From contig JAKNSE010000037.1 in the NCBI GenBank assembly GCA_023525975.1, positions 5,004,501-5,068,500 of the forward strand: a DNA stretch of 64,000 bases. Direction: 5' to 3'. Within the stretch, counting starts at the first letter, position 1. Each line of letters starts with the position of its first letter. The DNA is from Smallanthus sonchifolius (taxonomy: Eukaryota; Streptophyta; Magnoliopsida; Asterales; Asteraceae). A model generated the notes under the pieces. That model saw only the letters and a list, made by a program, of their open reading frames with translations. It searched no databases and was not told where the DNA came from. Of the stretch, positions 32,784 through 45,665 are shown piece by piece. The translations under genes and the position numbers were made by a program.

Positions 32784-35700
32784 TTCTCCCCCGTTAAAGA
32801 ATTTTCGTCCTCGAAACTTAGTTTAAGTTACCCTCTAGGATTGACTTAATTTATTCACATGAGAGTTTTGTATCCATAGTTCATTTCTGGTTCGTAGCGA
32901 GAATTTTTACTTAACTCACTTAGTAGTCAGTCTTCAAAGGTATAGCGGATACCTTGTCGACTAACGATATCGGAGATGTAAGGATTTTGAGATATCATAA
33001 TATCATGTAACAGTGCAACGGTATCGTTGAACATTTTTATATCGAACAAGTGGATTTCGTAAAGTTCCTTGAATATATCGACAAAGGAATGATGTTGGCT
33101 ATACCACGAGATGATAACGTCATCACTATAGTTTCTTGAACAAAAGGAATTATAACCGGAGCGGTCATCTTCGTGTAATGAGTAAGTCATTAAGAGAATG
33201 TCTAGTCGGAGTGAATTAAGATAGTAATCAAGGATTTGATGTTGCAGCATTTCATTATGTGGTAACTCTCATCCTAGTGGAACGGTATGATCATTATCAT
33301 TGGTAATAAATAACGAGAGTGCATTCATGCACACGGATTTCCGAAAGTGTATGGGTACACACTCTTTACTCAGATCCGAGTTTTCTCTTCTGAAAACCAA
33401 ATCATGATAGAATCTAACAGGAAATTATCGGAAATCCCGCAAGATATGTCAAATGGTTTAATGAAATGTCCATGTGTCAGCTCACAATAAGGTAGTTGAC
33501 CGTTCATCGCAACGAGTCAACGCCTTAATGTACCATATCCTTCTAGAACAAAAGGTTTGGAAATTTCATCTGTCTATTCAATACTTAGGTTGAACTGATT
33601 CATTTGAGTCCTAAGAAATACTATCAACGTATATCATTTCCCACAAAAGGGTTGGGATGGTTTAGATAGAAATATTAACGAAATAGATGTCGATTAATAA
33701 ACCTTGAGACAGTGAAATCCCGTAGTAACATTGAATCATCCAGATTTCTATGATTCATCTAAAGATGGGGATGAATCTAGATGAAGAAAAAGAGTGGCAA
33801 AGTATTTCGGAGTAGTATAGTTGATTCGTCTCAACAAATACTATAGATAAACGAATCTCCATGGTGTTCAAGGAAAAGTGAGAATGGCTCTAAAACCAGT
33901 TATTAAGGGTTAGTTACGTAATTTCATTTATATTCGTTTTCTGACTGCAAATCCATCACCTGCTTGTACTCGGATAGCAATGACAGAGTACAAAAATGAA
34001 ACGTTATGATTGTTCCCTTATACTTCTCGAAAGTATCTTCTGGAAACATTAAAATCATACTCTCATTTAGGTAGATGTCAGAGAATAGACGAGAATCAAG
34101 TATAACTTTAGGAATTTGCCGGACGCGAGGACGTCATGTCCTTAAGTTCCTTAGAGAAAATGTATAAATATCTCAGAAAGATCTTGTTAAAAGAGTGAAT
34201 ATAAAAATAAAAGGAAGTTAAGGAATCTCAATAGGTGTAAGGGAGTAGTCCCTTGATAGAGCATAGTCGGTTATGGTTCTTCATTTGTTCGTCCTCAGTA
34301 TAAAGGTTTAAGCCATAAAATTGGGGTAATAGGTGTTAAGTGTCAGAGATTTATATTTCCTTTGGGCACGTTTAAGAGTTTGTATGTCAGCCTCGTGCGT
34401 TGGTAGTTAGGTAAAGAAATTGAAAAGAGAAAATCAATAGTTGAATATCAAAAGTTGAATCAGTACTTTACAAGGAATTCCCAAAATCGATCCAAATATC
34501 GAGGTTAAATCATCGAGAATAGATCTCTTCAAAGTTTCGGTTGAAGTTATTATTTTAATAAAGTCTCAGTGAGAGTTTTAGATCCATTAGGATTCGAAGA
34601 TGAAGGAGATGATGTACATTTCCACGTCACTTGTGATAGCCCATCGCATCATCTAATACACTTTTGGTTCAACCGTATGGTTATGTTAATTCCGATCAAC
34701 AATCGTATGACTGGAAATTGGAATTAGAGATACAGATTTATCATGAACATTTGCTCGGACAGTAAGACTCACTAGAGTTCTCATGCACTGTAAATTATGA
34801 TTACGTGTGCACCCGCAATGATAATTTATTTTTCATAGTCCCTATAGTGTTCCTCCCATCCCAAGCTCTCAGTTAAAAGGGATCTGAGATGTTCATTAGA
34901 TCGTGTCATCGTGTTGCACTCTCACACAAGAGTGTGTATGACCTATCGGATTACTCTTAGTCATGCGTACCAATAGTCATAGATCTGCCAACTAAGGCTA
35001 CTGCCGGATGGAGTTAATGGTAGAGAGGCACTACCAGTATCTACTAATAACAGGAATGTGTGTGGTGGAAATCAGGCACTATGTCAGGGTATAGATCCTC
35101 AAATCAGTGTCAAGCAACTCATGCTCCAAGTTTGTTTGTACGTGTGGATCCACATGATCCTAATGAGTCTATGGGTCTCCTGACCCTTGGAGTTCTCTCT
35201 CGTCTAGTCCTTATCCACCTCGGGTTCCCTTCTCCTTGGGTAATCCCATCTGCCATATCTTATGGCGAAATTCCTAGTCATCCGATCCAGCAAATCATGA
35301 AAAGCGTATATATGTACCACACCAAATGAAAGACAACATATGTCAGAAAAGAAAACTGACTCCACGGCTGGAGTAGATGTAGGTGTGGCTTAGGTACAGG
35401 CACGGGTTCAGCCTGTTATGATACCAAAATTAATAGTTGACGATTACTACTGTTGATGACCAAAGTCAGCTCGTAATTTGATCTTCTAGGGCCAAAGTGT
35501 GCTGAGTACCCGTCAACCTTGATTCGTAATCCGAATAGTGATACTCCGTTGAGTTATGTTGCAGGTTTTTATCGATTCCACATTGTTACATGTATTAAAT
35601 GTTAGTCAGATATAGCACATAGTTGTATTTAGTATTAATATAGTTGTAAAATCTCATACACTAATAGTCAACTCAAGTTGTTCGGAAACGGTTGGAATTT

Positions 35701-35832
35701 CTATACTCGGGTCTTAAGTGTTCTTAATGTGGTGCAAGTCTTGGAAATCGAGGTGCCTAAATAAGTCTGGTTAGAGCCTAGGTGTCATTAAAGAAACCTA
35801 ATTCGCTAAAACCATTGGCTCTGATACCAATC
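32784..35832 (-). other. G3 internal region, non-coding
   Basis: In sense it runs from the primer site at 35829 to GAGAA next to the 3' LTR. I see no gag, RT or integrase motif. Next to the LTR an imperfect stem AATTTTCG/CGAAA resembles the hairpin of G1, G2 and G4. A 107-codon frame (32927-33250, -) in the position of a pol C-terminus may be a relic but has no recognisable motif. The remaining about 2.5 kb hold nothing I can name. Confidence 0.6.
35816..35829 (-). promoter_or_regulatory. G3 primer binding site (initiator Met tRNA)
   Basis: TGGTATCAGAGCCA in sense, three bases from the LTR that ends GGGGGTGTAACA. Confidence 0.9.
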
Positions 35833-36093
35833 TGTTACACCCCCAAATTCATTTACTTAATAAATAAATAAATAAATTAAGGTTACAACGATTGGTAATA
35901 TTACACAATAGCAGAAGCATATCGAAGATATCTAAAGTATTGAACACCATTACGAAAGCTAAATAAACTAGCACAACGTCCTATAACCATATAGGTCAAA
36001 ACCGTCTTGAGGTTTGACAATCATGCATCCTCGGCTTCTAGGGTTTAATCCCAATGGCTAACCTATTCCAACCGTGCCATAGCTATGTGCTAC

Positions 36094-36859
36094 CTGAAAA
36101 ACATACTTAAAATGTCAACACAAAGGTTGGTGCGTTCACAGGTTTAATTGTTGTAATGTAAAGTCATTTTCCTTGAAAACATTGATATCGTGTAGATGGG
36201 CATAGTATAAAAGTGTTTTCCTCGAAAACATATGATGACTTTATAGTCATAAAATGAGTAGTTTTCCCAACGAAAACATGTGATGACTTCATAGTCATAA
36301 AATGAGTAGTTTTCTCCATGAAAACATGTTAATGGATTTATGCCCAGATAGGAACGTTAATCAAAACAAGTAGTAGTTTCAGGTGTATATGATAAACAAA
36401 ACAAGTAATGTTGACCCATTTGTAGACTAGCTAAGAATATAAAATAATATGTTCATACATGAGGCGAAACCAAACCATGAAAATTGTTCTTTTGCCCCTC
36501 TCATTTGTTATCAGATTCTATGCGGCCATAAATCCTCCAGATTGCGATTAGCACGACTAACCATGACCGGTGGACGTCACTCCCCATAGTACTATTCATG
36601 GGACCCTAGGCTACAGTTAATAGTTACTAAATTGTTCCAGGGGACTTTTAGCGAGCTCTTTGTTCGTTAACTCATGTAAACATAAGGTTGGGTCTTGTTT
36701 TCTTGTTACCATATGAAAATGTTCGTAAGTGTGTTCCATGTTTTCTAAAATGTATCAAGTAATGATGTTCCCAAAAGTATCAAATGTGTTAAGAAAGTAT
36801 GTTTCTCCCCCCGATGTTTCTAAAACATTTATAAAGTTAAAAGGGGGCAGTGAACTCAC
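36094..36859 (-). other. Putative LTR leader intron in G3
   Basis: In sense CACCAG|GTGAGTTCACTG at 36859 to GTTTTTCAG|GTAGC at 36094, 766 nt. The flanks match those in G1, G2 and G4, although the interval is longer and contains the 48-bp repeats. Confidence 0.45.
36213..36330. repeat. 48-bp tandem repeat in G3 LTR, about 2.5 copies
   Basis: Units 36213-36260 and 36261-36308 share GTTTTC-x5-GAAAACAT then GATGACTT, TAGTCATAAAATGAGTA; a partial third follows. Each unit contains a GTTTTC/GAAAAC inverted pair. Confidence 0.8.
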
Positions 36860-39396
36860 CTGGTGACGTGTCAGGAACAACAATTTCCTTCTGATCGTAA
36901 GGGAAACCAATGTCCACGTGATAGGATAGTCACGGGGTTTATGTCGTACACGAGTCCTACGATACCTGTAGGTACTTAAAGAGCTTTATAGACTAACCCT
37001 AATATTATAAAGTAAGTCTAAACTCGTGTTGAGTTATCATGCGTGTGGTTGAGCTCTATTGATTCTTAACGGTAATGCCGATTCGGCATACGATGTTGGT
37101 TTAACATTCAAAAATATTAGTTGTCTAATTCAAGTCGGGTCTCTCGCCTCGAATATGTTTCAATACATATATTTAAAAATATTAGTTTGTCGTGGAAACG
37201 ACCGAATTAGCTATGTGCACGTACAATTAATAATAATAATTTATGTTCGTGCGTACTTTAACAGAATGTATGCAACTCTATCATTTAGTAAAATCATTTC
37301 AGGACTTATAGAATATCCATACGCGTATTTATAAATATAAATATATTCATATATTTATATAGTTTCAGAACCCCGAAATATAGTTGTACCATATTGTGTT
37401 TTGAAATAAACGTTCCTTAATAGGATTTGTTCGTCTTTATGTATACATATACGCGTAATATATCTACATTAGTATATTCATTTATCATATTTGGTTTACT
37501 CGTGTCATAACTGAAAATATATATTTAACTTCATCCTAAAATGTAATCATATACTCATTGGTTTTCCCATAATACATATAACCATTTACTTACAAATATG
37601 TGAAATATCGTTTAAGACAAGTATTAAAAGCATATAATTACCTATATATTTATACCATTTATTCATGATATGTTAACGTGTTATGTTTCAAAACTGTTCA
37701 TATCAATATATAGTCAAAAATCCCAAAGTCATTTCTATTTATATCCGTATTGATCCCAAAGTCATTTTCATTTTATCATATTTATTTTGTATAATTCGCT
37801 TAATACAAGATACATAACATAATAGTTTCCGTCGTTCGAATAATAACATCTAATAATTGCACATATTATTTGTTAACCGTGTACGAAACCTTGTTTACTA
37901 ATAATTATAACGAACTCTCTAGATTAAGTATACGCGGTTAAGGTCCGTTAATATTAATTACTAGGTTAATAAGTTGATATTTATTTTTACCGTTAACGAA
38001 TCGTTTAGGCTCAACTGTTTTTAACCGCGCATATATTTAACTTTTACGTAAATAAATATATTCGTTTTAGTGCACGCTTTTATACCTTTTCATACACCCG
38101 GTTTGCACACGCGAACCCGTTGACCCGCATTGACCTGCTTTGACCCATTGACTTTCGTTGACTAACTTTGACCGAGACCCGGGAGTGTTTAAAACAAGTC
38201 TAACAAATCCGATCTAACCATCATTGTCGGGTTACCACCATTTTCAACGGTTCAAGCACCCAAACTCACCAAAGATGTTAATCTATAAAATATACCAACG
38301 GATCTAATGTTAGAGACGTTTATTTACCAAAAATATGGACCGGGTTCAGTAGTTTTACCACGTATCGCCGGACAAATGAAGGGAAACTATGGATCTAGAC
38401 CGGGATAATCATAAAATACGATCGGGTGGCTTGAGGTGATGTCGGGATCCTAGCTCCGTCATGTGATCTAGCCGGATAAACGTTTTTAATCATCGGAATG
38501 TGGACAGATCGGACATGAACTACCACAGCCGCTTCCATGGCTCGTCTGGGTCGTCGGAGGAGGCGCGCATTTGGCCGGAAATCACAGATCTGTTCACCAC
38601 CACCATCGGTTCGTCCCGTTGGGTCGCCGGAACCCTAAACCAAGATCTAATCAGTACAAGGGTGTGATTTTCACATTGAATGACATGAAGAACAAGAATG
38701 GAACTCACCGGAACCCTAGCGACGTCATCGGAGATCGCCGAAAAATCGATTTTTTGGTCGGAACCCTAGTTCCTTCGTCGGGTCTGAACGGATTTGCCTT
38801 GAGATCACCATAACCCCCACCCCTGGTTCGCCCGGACCATCGCTGGAAGTCGTGTTGTCGACGGAAACGCGACTGTCCTCTCCGGTCACCTTTGTCGTCA
38901 TCGTCTCCTTCCGTCGTCCTCACCACTGCCTCTCTCATCTCCCTGTCCGACCTCGCTTACCGACGATCACCGTCTTCGCTCCCTCTCTCACTTTTTCCGG
39001 GTCTCCCCTCTTGCCCTCCTTCCCACTACTAGACCCGCCACCACGCCGCCACCATGGAGTGGCCGGAGGAGCTGCCGAAAACCGGCTCCCCCCTCTCTCT
39101 AGAATCTTGGGGGCTAGGGTTTGAATGAGGAAGAAAAAGATATAAAGTGTATTTGTAGTTAGGGTTTTGAGTGGATGGGAGAGTATTGGACACCGTCTGT
39201 CAAAACCCGAAATGTTACCGCGTTTTCGTTCCCGATATGTTATTTCGAGACTCTAAATAAGATATAGATTTTCGTAGCGCTACTATTAATATTATATATA
39301 TATATATATATATAATTTATGAGCTTTCAGCTTTAACTGTCGTCCAGACCGGTATGCGCCAGTACTGCGTGTCTATTGCGTTTTATTGTTTAAATG

Positions 39397-39401
39397 TTTC
39401 A
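39397..39401. other. Target site duplication of C2, left copy (TTTCA)
   Basis: Pairs with TTTCG at 61100-61104, one mismatch. The empty site in the other G3 LTR is TTTCG (32384-32388), so the left copy carries the mutation. Confidence 0.75.
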
Positions 39402-39913
39402 TGTAGGTCCCCGGGTGTCTCGGATCGTTACGTGTGGGTGTGTGACTAGTCGGATCGGGTGCTGAATACCCGTGACTAGGTGGAGAAACAAGCAACACAA
39501 AGTAAACCGACAACGAAATCACTTTCAAACTCCGTCTATTATAAAATTTGAAGGTTACAGAAAGAATACAACTGAGTGCATATGACTGCAAACATAACTT
39601 CTGTTAACCTTGCCTATTTATACTAGACCTGGGCTCTGCGCACTTAGCAAGTGCGCAGGGCAAATTGTTCATGCGTACTTAGCAAGTACGCAGAGAGTTC
39701 TTGCGTACTTGCTAAGTACGCAGGAGATAACTCCTGCGCACATGCTAAGTGCGCAAAACACTTAGAGAATTTAGACAACGAGTACATACAATAGTAAATA
39801 CAACTCGATAACTAATACATACAGACACTAAGATACAAAAACTAATACATACAAGACAAGTACAAAAGCTAAGACAATATCCAGAGTGTTTGTCACATAA
39901 AAGTGCTTCAACA
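39402..39913 (-). repeat. C2 3' LTR
   Basis: In + orientation starts TGTAGGTCCCCGG and ends GCTTCAACA. It contains four palindromes of the TGCGYACTT/AAGTRCGCA type at 39636-39658, 39672-39692, 39702-39722 and 39735-39755. Three are perfect and one has a single mismatch. Confidence 0.95.
39636..39755. repeat. Palindrome array in C2 3' LTR
   Basis: Four hairpin-forming repeats with 9-10 bp arms and 3-nt loops (AGC, AGC, GCT, GCT). The fifth arm base is C in some and T in others, always with the matching partner in the opposite arm. The copy in the 5' LTR is at about 60822-60941. Confidence 0.85.
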
Positions 39914-39928
39914 AACTCCCCCTTGACA
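39914..39928 (-). promoter_or_regulatory. C2 polypurine tract
   Basis: TGTCAAGGGGGAGTT in sense directly precedes the 3' LTR. Confidence 0.8.
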
Positions 39929-39952
39929 ACAGCTCTGGATTGTCTTCAGTCT

Positions 39953-42602
39953 TCACAGCTCCCTAGCTTTAGCTTCCATCTTCTTCTTGTAGTCAAGGCA
40001 GAACTTGACCACCTTGTCGTATTTAGAAGCAAGGAACTTTGTCCACTCGTCCGTGTACATGCAGTACTTATCAGCTAGCGCCTCCAGATCTTTCACAGAA
40101 AAGTTTATGAAGCAGACTTCATCAAAAACTCCGATCAGTTCCCTTGGCACTAAGCTTCCACTCTCGGACCACACCTTTACAATAACCACTGCCTCACCCG
40201 ATTTAGGATCTACGTACCAGTACCATATGTTACCGAGGATATCCTGAGATAACTTGCTCAATGGAATCCTAGTTTCACACAACACTGGCTTGTATACCAG
40301 TTTCTTTAAGCTTTTATGAGTCACGAGATGTCTAACATTCTTGTCCCTGACTCGCTTGGGCACTTGAGGCTTAAACACCTCGAACTTCCCTGATCTTCCC
40401 TCTCACTGCAGAACCTGCCACAAACCCATTGCTACTGCGAGATTTGAGTGACCCAGCAGCTCTCGGTTTGCTAGGTTCACGAGGTCATATCTTGGCAATG
40501 AGTTGAAAGCTTCGCTGGTTGGTTTCAAGTATTGAAACCCCCCCAGCTCGCTTGATTGCAAACAGCTTCTTGTCCTCCTTGAACCTCACAGCTAAGATCA
40601 TCCCTGTCGCTCCATGTTTGTCTATGATTGATGTCTTTTGCCAGACAGGAGCCGGATCCTTCGATGAACTTGCAGGCATATGTTTGTCTTTCTGTGCCTC
40701 TGGATCCACAAGTGTAGAGTCGGCAGGGGAGGCTTCAGTCGATGCCTTAACAGTACTATCAGGCTCGACTGAACCTGTGTCAAGATGAGTTTCAAAGGGT
40801 GGAGCTTCGAAAATCTCTCCATCTTCAAATTCATACTCTCCTTCCCCGTCGCCCATGGGAACTTCGATTACAACATCCTCATCCTCCTCATCCCAATCAT
40901 CACCAGACTCGATCTCTCCCTCTTCCAAATTGCAGAGAGCATCGATTTGTGCTTCCTTGGAATAGTCCGGCTCTAGTAGTAAGATCACATCATCGGACAC
41001 GTCGTTAGATAGATCTTTCAAAACGTCAGCCACCGACTTTTCTTTATTACCACCTGAAGCAACACCTCCACCTTCACTCTGAGTGGACTCCCCCTCAACC
41101 ATAGGCACGACGGAAATGGGAACAATCGCCAAAGCTGACGGTTGCTGCTCACTTCCACTCGTTCCGGCTTCAGGATCCTTGTCCTGATCATCTCCCTTAG
41201 TTAGGTCAACTAAGTGACAAGCCTCTTCACTGCTAGGCTTAGTTGATTGCTTCTCCAACAGCTCTTTCAATTTCTCCCCCTGAGCAGCAAGCGTCTTAGC
41301 CATATCACAGACCAGTTTCACCATAGTGTCATGCTCTAAACGCTACTTATCATCAGCCGCTCGCTGTTTCTTTAGCGCGGCTACCTCATCAATCAGAGAG
41401 TTAATCTGCCCCTGTTGTTTGTCATATTCTTCTCTCGATTTCTGTAGCGTTTCAAGAAGTCCAGCGACTTGAGTCTCTAGGGTAGTGATCCGGGTATCAC
41501 GAGGATCAGGTCCCCTAGATGACGATGCTTCAGCTTGATTAGTCGGGAAGGAAAAGAATTCTCCAAAATCGAACCCCTGGTTGAAGTCAAAGTCATGAAA
41601 GGGTTCACTGATGTGTTGGAGGGTGGTTGTAAGGATTGAGGTAGGGATGGTTAATGTTTGGATGGTGGTTGGGGTGATGATGATAGACTCAGTGAGAATA
41701 GGAGTCGTCACCGCCACCTGGACAGACTGTACAGGGAGGGTCACTATCACAGGAACCTCCTCTGTGATAGCAGTGGTAGCCACATCAGGTGTTACACGTG
41801 CCCCCCTCCGCTGTCGCCTATAAAGCTGTTGTGAAGGTGAGGTAGAAGTGTAATCAGTACTCGCAGCCGTTACACTTGCTTGCCTCTGAGCACTGACTTC
41901 TATCTCACGAAGAATAGGTTGGTGTTGCCTATCCCCCCGACGCTTGTTGATACTTTCTCTTCTGCGTCTCTGTAGAGCAGCATCCGAATCAGAATCGGGC
42001 TCATATTCACTGCTACTCTCTTGTTTCTTTCTCTTAGAAGATGACTCGGGAAGGGTCACCTTCGTCAATCTCCTTGGGTGTGCCTGTGATGGTGCATCAT
42101 CATAATCAGATGAATCTGACTCGGTCGCCTCTGAGTCGGATTCTTCAGCACCCCCACTTCCATGTTCTTCGTCTCCTCTTTCTTCAGACACTTCATCCTC
42201 AGATTCAACTTCCTCCCCTTCCTGTTGTTCATCACTGTGTTCACTGAGTTCAGGCTCAGACTCTGCACTATACCATCTCTAATTTGCTGGTGCCACATAC
42301 GCTTCATTGATCAGGTGGCCAAAGAGTGGAGTATGCACAGGGGTAGGTTCTACACTGCCTGGCGTTAGAAATTGTGAGAAAAATCTCTTGGCCACCCGCT
42401 TCACTTGCAGTCTCTCCCCAACAGCTAGTAGATTTGGCAACACATCATTGATCAAGAGTTGCACAAATCTGGGGTATAACAGGAACCTAAACCTCTCTGC
42501 CGTATTGATCTGATCAATTAGGGCTTTGTAGACGTATCTTGAGAAGTTATAGCCCCAGTTGAGAGACAAACAAACCATGGCAGCGGCTAGATCATGTCCC
42601 AT
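39953..42602 (-). pseudogene. C2 extra 3' ORF (env position), function unknown, broken
   Basis: Open segments 42279-42602, 41343-42191, 40485-41324 and 39953-40378 form one gene of roughly 880 codons: the first three share a frame broken by TAG at about 42279 and 41343, and a G-run frameshift near 40540 precedes the last. In order: helical domain (MGHDLAAAMVCLSLN, FRFLLYPRFVQLLIND, VHTPLFGHL), acidic Ser/Glu region, Thr/Ile-rich stretch, coiled coil (INSLIDEVAALKKQ), acidic linker, and a conserved C-terminal domain (IIDKHGATGMIL, KLSQDILGNIWYWYVDP). I see no signal peptide or membrane segment, so env-like applies to position only. C1 has the homologue at 61513-64000. Related N-terminal sequence continues in another frame to about 42790. 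Confidence 0.75.
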
Positions 42603-42964
42603 GGCATCCTTCCCGTCTTCCTAGAAGACATGCACACAATCATTATGTGGGAAAAGTACCTCCACTGATCTAGCACCCACATCTTCTTGTAAGATGAATA
42701 ATCTCGCACACCGACGTATCCCATACGTTGTCTCCAACATCCGTCCACAAAGTAATCAGGATAAGAAATTGGGTCGGTTGCAAGATCTCGAAACTGTAAG
42801 ACCCGCCTGATTGGCAAGTGCGTACTTAACAAGTGCGCAAGACTTAACTCTTGCGTACTTGGCAAGTGCGCAAGGTCTAAGTCCTGCGTACTTACAAGTA
42901 CGCATGGTTTATTTCCTGCGCACTTGTTAAGTACACAGAAACCCTTGTGTTTCACAAATTTCAA
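42603..42964 (-). pseudogene. N-terminal relic of the C2 3' ORF plus palindrome array
   Basis: A shifted frame reads YPDYFVDGCWRQRMGYVG and WVLDQWRYFSHIMIVCMSS directly ahead of MGHDLAAAM, which looks like the true upstream part of the protein. Beyond about 42805 the frame runs into four more TGCGYACTT palindromes (about 42811-42940), so translation there is unlikely to be meaningful. Confidence 0.5.
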
Positions 42965-44264
42965 CTCAAATTATGAAGAAGTTAAAGTCAAATAACGAAC
43001 CGGATAGTCACATTCAATCAAGAGCATTCAAAGTCAATTCAAGAAGGTTAAACACAAATATTTTTGGCTTTTTCTGATTAGAATGAACTGTACGTAAACT
43101 TAAAATCTTTTTGAGCTTTTCTTAATAAAGATATACACGTATATACACACACACTATTTTCGTTCAAAGACACGAGCAGAGGATCATATCAGGCTAAACT
43201 ATAGCAATAATGATACAAGATAAACATCAAAGAATATGGGATCATGTCATGGATTACTATTTATCCATACGTAATAAGCACATAAACAAGTAATTCAAGT
43301 TGGCAATATTATAAGATTTGAAACCATAAGCATCTTAGCATCATGTTCTTGTGTGTTAAGGTAATAGTTATAAATCTACAACGTGTGCCCCACAGTTATG
43401 CTATGAATTTACTTTGCACTAATCTCAAGGCATCTAAGATTTTCCCAATGATTTTCTAAATTTCCAGAATGAGGCTACATCAATTAGCACAGGAAAAATC
43501 AAACAGAATCCATAAGGATTATCAGGAATCATAAGATTCAGAATCGAGTGATTCATTTGTCTTGGTTTCATGTGATTTCTTTAGTGAATATCGGTATGAT
43601 GATTCAGGATAATGAATATGGTGTTTGAGGATTTAGTTAAGGGGATCCAACTTTTATCTGGATTTGATTTCAATGAATCAGGAGTGATTCAAGGTTGAAT
43701 ATATGCTCAACGGTTGATGTCAAGACATATCTTGATTCAATCTCTCATTGCATGGTTGTGAGTATGGCCAGTGAGATGAACCGCATTAATTGTGCTAACG
43801 ACCCAACCCGAAACTGATCTCAGAAGAAAATCATTGCTAAAATCTAACATCCTATATCTGATAGTGATCTTTTGCATTCTTTTACGCGCACACACTAGCA
43901 AACATGGGTTCAAACACAGTTGTAGTAATGATTTAATTTCCACACTACTAATAATTCAAAGATGCTTACTGCCTACTGACAATTCAAATTACTTGTAAAT
44001 AAGTAGATTAAAAACTCAACAATTTAAACAATCAAGTAAGCATGACGCAATCATTTCCCATATGTGCAATCTAAGACGTTTAGATCATTTCTGATGTACT
44101 ATCATTACCTCTTTTCTCAAAATGACTTTGAAATTTTCTCGGTTTTCTATTTTGTTTGTATTTTTGTAAAATATTTGAAAATTAAAAGAACTATACAGAA
44201 AACATTTAAAAGAAATAGAAAATTTAACTTCCATGAATTGAATTGATTTAAGAAAAACAAGTTT
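42965..44264 (-). other. C2 spacer between pol and the 3' ORF
   Basis: About 1.3 kb of AT-rich DNA without an ORF of note. In Sireviruses with an env-like gene such a spacer commonly holds a splice acceptor or promoter for the downstream ORF; I cannot point to one with confidence. Confidence 0.5.
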
Positions 44265-44311
44265 TCACTCCGGATTAAACATTCCTATCATGTTGACCAG
44301 ATGTTCAAAAC
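44265..44311 (-). pseudogene. C2 pol C-terminus, severed by G4
   Basis: In sense the sequence after the AAAAC duplication reads in the pol frame to a TGA at 44265-44267, with a short HLVNMIGMFNPE-type ending typical of copia RNase H C-termini. It is the continuation of 53633-54089. Confidence 0.8.
44307..44311. other. Target site duplication of G4 (AAAAC), left copy
   Basis: Identical to 53628-53632. Both flank G4 exactly and lie inside the C2 pol frame. Confidence 0.92.
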
Positions 44312-45588
44312 TGTAACATCCATGATTTTTCCGGTACTATTTTAACTTTTCTATTTACCTATTTATCTATTTTAATGATACTCCGTTTGAATCTCGTACT
44401 TGCCCCACTCTATGAGTCACATTAACTACTATTTCTACTCAAAATTTAAACTCATCGCTTACATATAATTTTCTATTTTATGTATAGGTATATACACTTA
44501 TATAAATACTTATATATATACCCTATTATGGAAACTAAATCAAAACATAAAAACTACGAGCTTTAATCATGTAGTCATCTTTTAGATACATATATATGTA
44601 TTTATAAATAAATATGTATATATTTTATAAACCAATATACAAGTTGTAAATTCTTTTTAAAGAAATATATCCTTTTACAAACTTTCGAAATAAAACAAGA
44701 CTTTATAAACTTTATAAAATTCAAAACAAGTTTTATAAATAATAGATAATTAATTTGAGTCTTGAACCTTTGATTTAAATAACCCCCCCCCCCCCCACCT
44801 AACTATTTGGACCCTCAATTTGAACCATTCAAGTCTTGAGACCCATAAATTGCCCTCTTTGACTTTCCAAAAGTCAACATGAGCGAATCTTTGCAAGTTG
44901 ACACTAAATTCAACCCAACCCACCTCAATTCGGGCCTGCCACAAATCCTAGATGGATGATTGATCATTGCTAAAGCCCAATTAACACCTTAGTTCGATCG
45001 GATACGCGGTTTTGATTTAAATTCAAAAACATTTGACTTCGTTAGTCAAAACCGAGCCAATCAACTTCAAATCCATGAAATTAGGCACGATTAAAGCCCG
45101 GAAATCACGCCCTGATTGATTCCGCGTGTACCTAGACCGTATCAAGACCCAATTTGATCCCGAATCGTTGAATTATCACGTAATTAGCCGTCCGCATTGT
45201 TTACGGTCAAATTGAAAAACAATCGGTCATTCCCAACAAAATTCATCAACTTAAATCACACCCTCACCCTCGTAAACGATCACTCAAACCCTCCCAACCC
45301 TTAATCGAACAACATTTCACCTCTGGATTCCTGTCAAGTCACCAAGAACAGTCGGAAAAGCCTCGTAGCCGTCTGCATTCGTGCCCTAACCACTTCAAGT
45401 AAGTTTTACATCGTTCGGTTCGTTTTTCAGTGCTCAACGAAAGCCCCATATCGATTCATAACAATGGGTTGCATCGGATTCGATTCCAAGGGGGATTCGG
45501 GGTCCGTTCATACGAGTTAATAATTGGGGATTTTGTTCATTTCAATTTCAGTATTAGATCTTTTAGCATCTGTTAACTATCAGCGAAA

Positions 45589-45665
45589 CCACCTGGTCCG
45601 GCCGGCAAGCCACTGCGTCGCCGAACCAGGTGGCGTGGGTTCGAAACCCACTAAGCCAGCCTTTT
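45589..45665 (+). other. tRNA-like block 1 in G4 5' LTR
   Basis: A T-arm-like hairpin GTGGG/CCCAC with loop TTCGAAA (45635-45651) is preceded by a 9-bp inverted pair CCACCTGGT/ACCAGGTGG (45589-45597, 45625-45633) and followed by TTTTT at 45662-45666. B-box and terminator-like signals are clear; the A-box is weak. Absent from the 3' LTR. Confidence 0.5.

Larger units (their letters stand above)
35833..39401 (-). repeat. G3 5' LTR, part left of C2
   Basis: Begins TGTTACACCCCC in + orientation and ends at the C2 insertion. It holds a (TAAA)n run near 35857, the putative intron 36094-36859, a 48-bp tandem repeat (36213-36330) and the copy of the GC-rich block. It resumes at 61100, giving a total of about 3.98 kb. 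Confidence 0.9.

Noticed and set aside
35060..35329. 89-codon + strand ORF in the G3 interior
   Set aside because: Antisense to the element, no motif, not supported by any homologue in the window.
39636..39755. Repeated palindromes resembling a CRISPR array
   Set aside because: Plant LTR context, irregular spacing and similar spacers in each LTR; no cas genes.
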